A stretch of DNA of 64,000 bases from Thraustochytrium sp. TN22. Its lineage: Eukaryota; Sar; Bigyra; Thraustochytrida; Thraustochytriidae. The notes under the pieces were generated by a model that saw nothing but the letters and a program-made list of their open reading frames with translations, was not told where the DNA came from and searched no databases. Of the stretch, positions 59,237 through 64,000 are shown piece after piece (position 1 is the first letter of the stretch; each line of letters opens with the position of its first letter). Where the stretch lies: the NCBI GenBank assembly GCA_013306675.1, contig JABLUY010000013.1, positions 187,494 to 251,493 of the forward strand, written 5' to 3'. The position numbers and the translations under genes are program-made.

Positions 59237-61339
59237 TCACATAATGGTACATTTATCGGCGAGGTTGGGTCGAAGCTTGGGCGGCTGACTCTCCGCGTTG
59301 AGCGCCTCCTGATCCGCGCCAGCGGCAACGAGGGTCTCCCACGCCGGCTCGTTGGACTCGGCGCCGACAAGGTGCAGCGGGCGGTCCTTCGACGTGCCCT
59401 GCGGCGCATTCACGTCGGCGCCGGCGTCCACCAGAATACGAATAGCGCTCGGGTAGCCCTTGCGCTGGCACAGCACGCCGAGCGGCGTCCATCCGTCGGC
59501 GTCGCGCACGTCGACCGAGGGCTTCATGCCGCCGCGCAGGAGCGCGCGCAGCTGGTCGCAGGCGTCCTTCTCGGGCGTGGCGCGCGCCGCGAGATGCAGC
59601 AGCGTCGCGTTCGAGGTCAGCGTGCGCAGCGGCGGCTCGGCGTCCACGCGCGCGCGGGGCTCGTGCTCCTGCAGCAGCGCCAGAAGCGCCGGATCGAGGT
59701 CACGAGTGACGACCGGGTATAGGACCCCGGCCGTGACGGTGGCGCCCCGCGAGAGCATCTCGCGCAGCAGCGCGAGGCGGTCCCCGGAGAACTTGACGGT
59801 GCACGCCAGGCTCAGCGGGGAGATGCCGCGTAGGTCCTCCCGGTCGCCAAGCGAGGAGCCGAACTTGTCAAGCAGGTGCAGCGCGATGTCGACGTGGCCT
59901 GACTTGACGGCCTGGTGCAGCGCGTTGTGGCCCAGAATGGGCTCCTGCACAAGCGGATCTGCGCCGCGCTCCAGCAGGAGGTCGAGGACCTCGCGCGAGC
60001 CAGAGCGCACGGCGAAATGCAGCGGGATGGCTACGTCGTCCTCGTCGTCCTCGTCTGCCTCCGCCCCAGCCTCCGCCTTGGCGGGCTTTCGCACCGGGTC
60101 AACCTGTGCGCCAGCGTCGATGAGCGCCGCGGCGATGTCGACGTGGCCACCAAGGCAGGCCCACGCGAGGGCCGAGCGGCCGTGCGAGTCAAGCTCGTCC
60201 ACAGTGGCGCCCTCGGAGAGCGCGGCGTGCAGGTCCTCGAGCTTTCCCTCCTTGGCAGCCTCGTGCAGCGGCAGCACGAGCAGCACGGGCCGCTGGAGGC
60301 GCTGCTTTTCGAGCGAGCCCCCGCCCGCGCCGCTGGCGCCGCCCCCGCCCATCATGCCCATGGGCATGGGTGGCATGCCGGGCATGCCGGGCATGCCACC
60401 CATCATATCATCGTCACCGTCCATGCCCATGCCCATGCCCATGCCCATGGCAGCCATGGCGGCCATGGGATCTTCGAGCGGGTCAAAGTCGAGATCACCG
60501 CTCTGCATCTCCTCAAGAAAGGCGGCTAGGAAGGCCGGATCGCGGCGCGCTTGCTCGGCAAACTCGGGGCCGAGGCTCTCGAGAAGCGCCGGGTCAAGCA
60601 TGGGCGGCATGCCCATACCGCCGGCCGCGGCGGTGACGGCCGCCGCGCGCTCCTCCTCCATGGCCTCGCGCACGCAGTCCTGGGCGAGCGACAAGAGCTC
60701 CTGGCGCTGCTGCTTGTCCGGCGCAAGCTGCGCCGCCTCACCCAGGCTCTCGGCGGCCGCCTCGAACTCCTCCAGCATGCGCAGCGCTTTGCCGCGGCGC
60801 ATGTGCGCCTTCCACCAGTCCGGCTGCGCGTTCACCGCGGCATCCGCGTCCGCGAGCGCGCGTTCGGGATCGTCCATCTCCAAATAGCACGCCGCACGGT
60901 TTCCGAGCAGGATCGCGTTGCGCGGGTCGAGGCGCAGCGCGCGCCCGTAGAGAGTCGCGGCCGCGCGGAAGTCGCGCGCCACGAAGCGCTCGTTGCCATC
61001 TCGCTTGAGCTCGTCCACGGACCGGTTCTCCTGTGCACTGCCCTTGGTCGCCGCGCCGCCCAGTGCCGGGCCCGCCGCCTCCTTGGAGGAGGACGCGGGG
61101 ACGCCCCCACCGTCTGCGGGCTCCACGCCGCCCAAGCGCGTGAAGACGCCGCGCTTGTCCTCGCACGCAAAGTACGCGTGGCCTTTGACGGATCCGTTGT
61201 TCTTGCCCACGGCCTCGTCCATCTCGACGCCCACCCAGTCGTCGCCCTTGGCGTAGTGCACGCCGCCCACGTACCGCACCGTGCCGAGCGCGCCGCCCAG
61301 GTGGTTCACGCGCACGCGCTGCCCGGCCTCCATTTCCAT
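59237..61339 (-). CDS. CAP-Gly / clamp-TPR / STI1-like / ankyrin protein with C-terminal CaaX
   Basis: This 700-residue protein starts at ATG 61339 (MEMEAGQRVRV); the frame extends further to a GTG. A CAP-Gly domain (5-75) has the groove motif as GKNNGSVKGHAYF, so it may bind EEY/F tails of tubulin or EB proteins. A three-TPR domain (108-207) keeps all five carboxylate-clamp residues seen in Hop: K and N in LKRDGNERF, N in GNRAACYL, K and R in WWKAHMRRGKAL. That predicts binding to Hsp70/Hsp90 EEVD ends. An STI1-like helix set (RRDPAFLAAFLEEM) and a Gly/Met-rich linker follow, then about seven ankyrin repeats (357-690). The protein ends DKCTIM, a CaaX box favouring farnesylation. This combination fits a membrane-attached co-chaperone or microtubule adaptor; I know no named family with it. 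Confidence 0.85.
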   Translation of the reverse strand: MEMEAGQRVRVNHLGGALGTVRYVGGVHYAKGDDWVGVEMDEAVGKNNGSVKGHAYFACEDKRGVFTRLGGVEPADGGGVPASSSKEAAGPALGGAATKGSAQENRSVDELKRDGNERFVARDFRAAATLYGRALRLDPRNAILLGNRAACYLEMDDPERALADADAAVNAQPDWWKAHMRRGKALRMLEEFEAAAESLGEAAQLAPDKQQRQELLSLAQDCVREAMEEERAAAVTAAAGGMGMPPMLDPALLESLGPEFAEQARRDPAFLAAFLEEMQSGDLDFDPLEDPMAAMAAMGMGMGMGMDGDDDMMGGMPGMPGMPPMPMGMMGGGGASGAGGGSLEKQRLQRPVLLVLPLHEAAKEGKLEDLHAALSEGATVDELDSHGRSALAWACLGGHVDIAAALIDAGAQVDPVRKPAKAEAGAEADEDDEDDVAIPLHFAVRSGSREVLDLLLERGADPLVQEPILGHNALHQAVKSGHVDIALHLLDKFGSSLGDREDLRGISPLSLACTVKFSGDRLALLREMLSRGATVTAGVLYPVVTRDLDPALLALLQEHEPRARVDAEPPLRTLTSNATLLHLAARATPEKDACDQLRALLRGGMKPSVDVRDADGWTPLGVLCQRKGYPSAIRILVDAGADVNAPQGTSKDRPLHLVGAESNEPAWETLVAAGADQEALNAESQPPKLRPNLADKCTIM

Positions 61340-61766
61340 GGCGGGCCGTTGCTTTGCTCCACGCGCGCGAGCTACGCGCGGCTGCCGAGCGCTGCCGAGC
61401 GCCCGCGACCCCGGCCCCGCGCTTCGCTCGCACCGTCCGCCGCCGTCGCAGCTCGCGCGGGAGGTCTTGAGGTTGTGCCGCTTCACGCCGCTCGTCGCTC
61501 GCCAACGGGCGCCGCCTTCTTCACGACAGTCAAGTTGGGCACGCCCGCCGTACCAGAGATCTCGCAGTAAACGTGGCGCGCGGTCCTTGCGGGCCGGGCC
61601 CGCTCTTGAAGGTGCTCAGGGACATCGTCGTAGGGAACTGGCAGCAGCACCAGCATCGCAACATCCAAAGCCAAGTCTGTACCAGCTGATTTGACGAGAC
61701 AAGGGGCACGGTATGGTGTGACATGACATCAGGTAGAGACGCATTTTGACGTCAGGCAGGCTCAAA
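61340..61766. other. spacer, 427 bp
   Basis: It holds the promoter of the CAP-Gly gene and the 3' UTR of the preceding minus-strand gene, if transcribed in tandem. No repeats of note and no gene were seen. Confidence 0.45.
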
Positions 61767-63959
61767 TCAAAGGCTTTGGACCTGGGCATCGGACAACAAG
61801 GTCAGGGGATGCGCTGCGCCGAGCTTGGCAAGTCGCGTAGCCAGCGCAACGCGAGCCAGGGACTTGTCTCGCGTGGCCGCAGCGAGGTAGTACTGCGAGG
61901 TGGCCGTATCCGGGTGGTCTGGGCCAAGCCGCGCCTCGCGGATCTCCGCGGAGCGCTTGAGCGCGGAGATCGCCTTGGCACGGCGTCCCAGGCCCAGCAG
62001 CGCACGCCCTTGCGCGAGGTATGCAAAGCCGAAGCGCGGGTGGTTCGCGTCCAACTCGCCCTCCAGCGTGGCCAAGGCCTCCTCCGCGTACTCGAGGGCC
62101 TCGGCATGGCGCTGCAGGTCCGAGAGAACGAGCGCAATGCAGTAGGCGGTCACCGCGGTCTGTTCATGACTCGGGCCGAGCTGTTCTTTCTTCATCGCCA
62201 GCACGAGCTGGTACTGCTGCAGGGCTGCTTCGTAGTCACCCTTGGCCCGCAGGACGCTGGCGACCTCGTGCATCGCATTCGCCACCCGGGGATGGCTCGG
62301 CCCAAACTGCTCCGTCCTCATGCCGACCACGGCTTGCAGCTGCTGAAGCGCCGCGTCGTACTCGCCCTTGCCCTGGAGCGCTTGCCCGATCCAGAACATG
62401 GTCGTGGCAATCTCCGGGTCCGATCGCCCGGCCAGCTGCGTCCTCAAGTCGAGCACCTCCTGAAACTGCCGCAGCGCCTCTTCGTACTCGCCCTGGGCCT
62501 GTAGCACCTGTCCGATGCAAGACATGGTTGTTGCCACGTCTGGGTCGCGCAGGCCGCGGACCTCCTCCCAAATGTCCAGCGCGTCCCGAAACAGCTTGAG
62601 TGCCTCGTCATACTTGCCTTGGCCTCGCAGCACCATTGCCATGCTGTGCATCGTCCTTGCGACATCCGCGTGCTGCGCTCCGAGCTTGGCCTGGTAGATG
62701 TCCAGCGCCTGCGTGAACATGTCCATGGCGTCGTCGTACAGCGCCTGGACGGAGAGAAGCCAGCCGACGCTGTACAGGACGCTGGCGAGGCCGACGGTCG
62801 AGCCCTCTGCCTGGCGGCGCGCGTCGACAATGCGACGCGCGGTCTGGACAAGCCAGCGTCGGAGCTGGGCAAGCACGGCGCCGTTGAGCTCGCGGAAGCC
62901 GCCGGGGAGTGAGTTTACCGTGTCGACGATCATCTGCTTCTCCTCGGCCGTGTGACACTCAGCCTTGGCGAGGTCGAAGTGAGCGAGCGCATTGGTGATG
63001 GCAGCGGGCGTCTCGTCCTGCATGAGCTGGATGAAGCGCTCGTCCTGCCCTGGGGCGAAGATGAGGTCGAGCGCCTTGCCGCACTTGACGGCGCCGTAGA
63101 CCTCCCACACGCACCACATGCGCGTGAGCGGGGTCGGGTTGTCCCACTTGTCGAAGAAGATGAGGCGCTCCGAGAAGCGCTCGATGGCGGCGTGGAGGCC
63201 GTGCGTGAGGAGGTCGTCCCGCTTTTGGCGTACCTCGGGCGGAAGCTCCGCGTCCTTGTTGGCGAGTTTGGGCTGGTTGGCACAGAAGATGTCCAGCCAC
63301 ACGTAGGTTCGCCCAAGGTCCTGCTCGAGCCTCGTGTAGTGAGCGACGATGGCGGCGACCAGGTCGCCGAAGCTGCACTTGCGCGCCTGACTCACAAAGG
63401 CGCCGTCGAACGGCTCGCCGACCAGGTCCTCGCCTTCCTCAAGGAGGACGTCCAGGTAAAAGACGCCGTCGCGGAGGGTCTCGGCGAGGACGAGGTGCTC
63501 GCACACGTCTTCGATGGTCCAGTCCGCGCGCGCCTTGGCGGTTGCCTGCTTTGGGTCGAAGACCACGGTACCTTGCACGTACGCGGCCGAGCCGCTCAGC
63601 AGGCCGTCGGCGCGCCCCCTGCCCGTGCGCACGGCAACCGTGCTGCCGGCCGGTACGCTTTTCGTGACCTCGCCCCGGTGCGTGGCCTGCACGGCCTCGT
63701 CCAGGACGTACAGCTGAATGCCGAGCGCGCGCTTCTCCTCCAAGATATCGTCCCAGATCATCTCGAGCGCCGCGACGCTCAGGCCACGGTACCAGACGAT
63801 CTCATTGCTCAGGTCGTCCACCTGCTCCTGGCTGGCCGCTGCCTGCCCCGCGGTCTGTACGGCCGCCTTGGCCGTGTGCGACGTGCGCTGCGCCACCGCG
63901 CCCGCCGCCTGGCTCGCGCGCCGCGCCAGCTGGCCCAGGCACCTGCGCACCGCACCCAT
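61767..63959 (-). CDS. HET/TIR-like domain joined to kinesin-light-chain-type TPRs
   Basis: This 730-residue protein starts at ATG 63959. After a short helical N-terminus, residues about 100-300 contain YVWLDIFCANQPK (about 218-230), SERLIFFDKWDNPTPLTRMWCVWEVYGA (about 265-291; key residues W, R, W, E). The pattern WLDIFCxNQ and (T)RxWCxWE resembles the WIDALCINQ and RxWxxQE motifs of fungal HET domains, which are structurally related to TIR domains. From about residue 390 to 715 there are seven TPRs of 42-residue period with the kinesin-light-chain/nephrocystin look (YDEALKLFRDALDI, LGPDHPDTA). Such repeats bind partners or drive oligomerisation. A sensor-effector role in signalling or self-defence is inference. 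The alternative is a plain scaffold with a fold of unknown activity. Confidence 0.8.
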   Translation of the reverse strand: MGAVRRCLGQLARRASQAAGAVAQRTSHTAKAAVQTAGQAAASQEQVDDLSNEIVWYRGLSVAALEMIWDDILEEKRALGIQLYVLDEAVQATHRGEVTKSVPAGSTVAVRTGRGRADGLLSGSAAYVQGTVVFDPKQATAKARADWTIEDVCEHLVLAETLRDGVFYLDVLLEEGEDLVGEPFDGAFVSQARKCSFGDLVAAIVAHYTRLEQDLGRTYVWLDIFCANQPKLANKDAELPPEVRQKRDDLLTHGLHAAIERFSERLIFFDKWDNPTPLTRMWCVWEVYGAVKCGKALDLIFAPGQDERFIQLMQDETPAAITNALAHFDLAKAECHTAEEKQMIVDTVNSLPGGFRELNGAVLAQLRRWLVQTARRIVDARRQAEGSTVGLASVLYSVGWLLSVQALYDDAMDMFTQALDIYQAKLGAQHADVARTMHSMAMVLRGQGKYDEALKLFRDALDIWEEVRGLRDPDVATTMSCIGQVLQAQGEYEEALRQFQEVLDLRTQLAGRSDPEIATTMFWIGQALQGKGEYDAALQQLQAVVGMRTEQFGPSHPRVANAMHEVASVLRAKGDYEAALQQYQLVLAMKKEQLGPSHEQTAVTAYCIALVLSDLQRHAEALEYAEEALATLEGELDANHPRFGFAYLAQGRALLGLGRRAKAISALKRSAEIREARLGPDHPDTATSQYYLAAATRDKSLARVALATRLAKLGAAHPLTLLSDAQVQSL

Positions 63960-64000
63960 GCTGCTCAGCCCTGCTCGGCTCCGCTGCTCGCTTTCGCTCT

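Noticed and set aside
1-64000. Virus-derived or mobile elements
   Set aside because: No reverse transcriptase, integrase, transposase, capsid-like or envelope-like product and no long terminal repeats were recognised on either strand.

Overview
The window is from a GC-rich nuclear genome of a single-celled eukaryote. It holds 18 protein-coding genes, most of them without introns, plus two or three short decayed or partial coding stretches. Two genes carry one small GT-AG intron each (140 and 104 bp). Both introns open with GTACGT and have CTGAC branch-point-like sites 25-35 bases before the acceptor. Eukaryotic hallmarks include a Uso1/p115 tether, a PI4K-beta-type kinase, AFG2/SPATA5, EDRF1, a CAP-Gly protein with a CaaX end, a neutral ceramidase and an organelle-type TyrRS. 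A secreted EGF-repeat protein with an interleaved beta module, and a protein with four short C..F-FGxCxCG-H motifs, are of kinds I associate with stramenopiles and related algae or heterotrophs. That placement is a weak inference. No lineage-specific marker, rRNA, tRNA, CRISPR or bacterial operon structure was seen.

Layout. 1-7171 (+): 3' part of a giant repeat protein, cut by the window edge. 8311-12003 (+): Uso1/p115 tether. 12201-20626 (-): multi-C2, PH-ended membrane tether (2761 aa, one intron). 21705-28001 (+): PDZ-like, very long coiled coil. 28359-30865 (-): PI4-kinase beta type (one intron). 31833-32918 (+): poly-Q protein. 33167-37843 (+): GAF-like multidomain protein. 37845-38345 (-): probable decayed gene piece. 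38554-40764 (+): neutral ceramidase. 41343-42689 (-): ENT nucleoside transporter. 43245-44510 (-): uridine phosphorylase. 45240-46610 (+): organellar TyrRS. 47417-48211 (-): four-copy Cys/His knuckle protein. 49838-52090 (-): secreted EGF-repeat protein. 52781-55453 (-): AFG2/SPATA5-type AAA ATPase. 55764-59168 (+): EDRF1-like. 59237-61339 (-): CAP-Gly/TPR/ankyrin protein with CaaX. 61767-63959 (-): HET/TIR-like plus TPR protein.

How the genes fit together. They are not an operon, but several share themes. Golgi and membrane traffic is represented by p115, PI4K-beta, the C2/hairpin/PH tether and the golgin-like coiled coil. Nucleoside uptake and breakdown pairs the ENT transporter with the adjacent uridine phosphorylase. 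The least described items are three. The first is a 12-residue T-Q-T ladder in the giant protein (1-1460), which, with a QT[E/D] cluster in the coiled-coil protein, could be multivalent docking sites for dynein light chain LC8. The second is the HET/TIR-like-TPR protein, a possible self-defence or signalling protein. The third is the CAP-Gly / clamp-TPR / STI1-like / ankyrin / CaaX architecture. Intergenic DNA is rich in short tandem repeats (GCTAGC/GCTCGC, GTCA, CT, CTGCG) and local degenerate repeats. I saw no virus-derived or transposable element.
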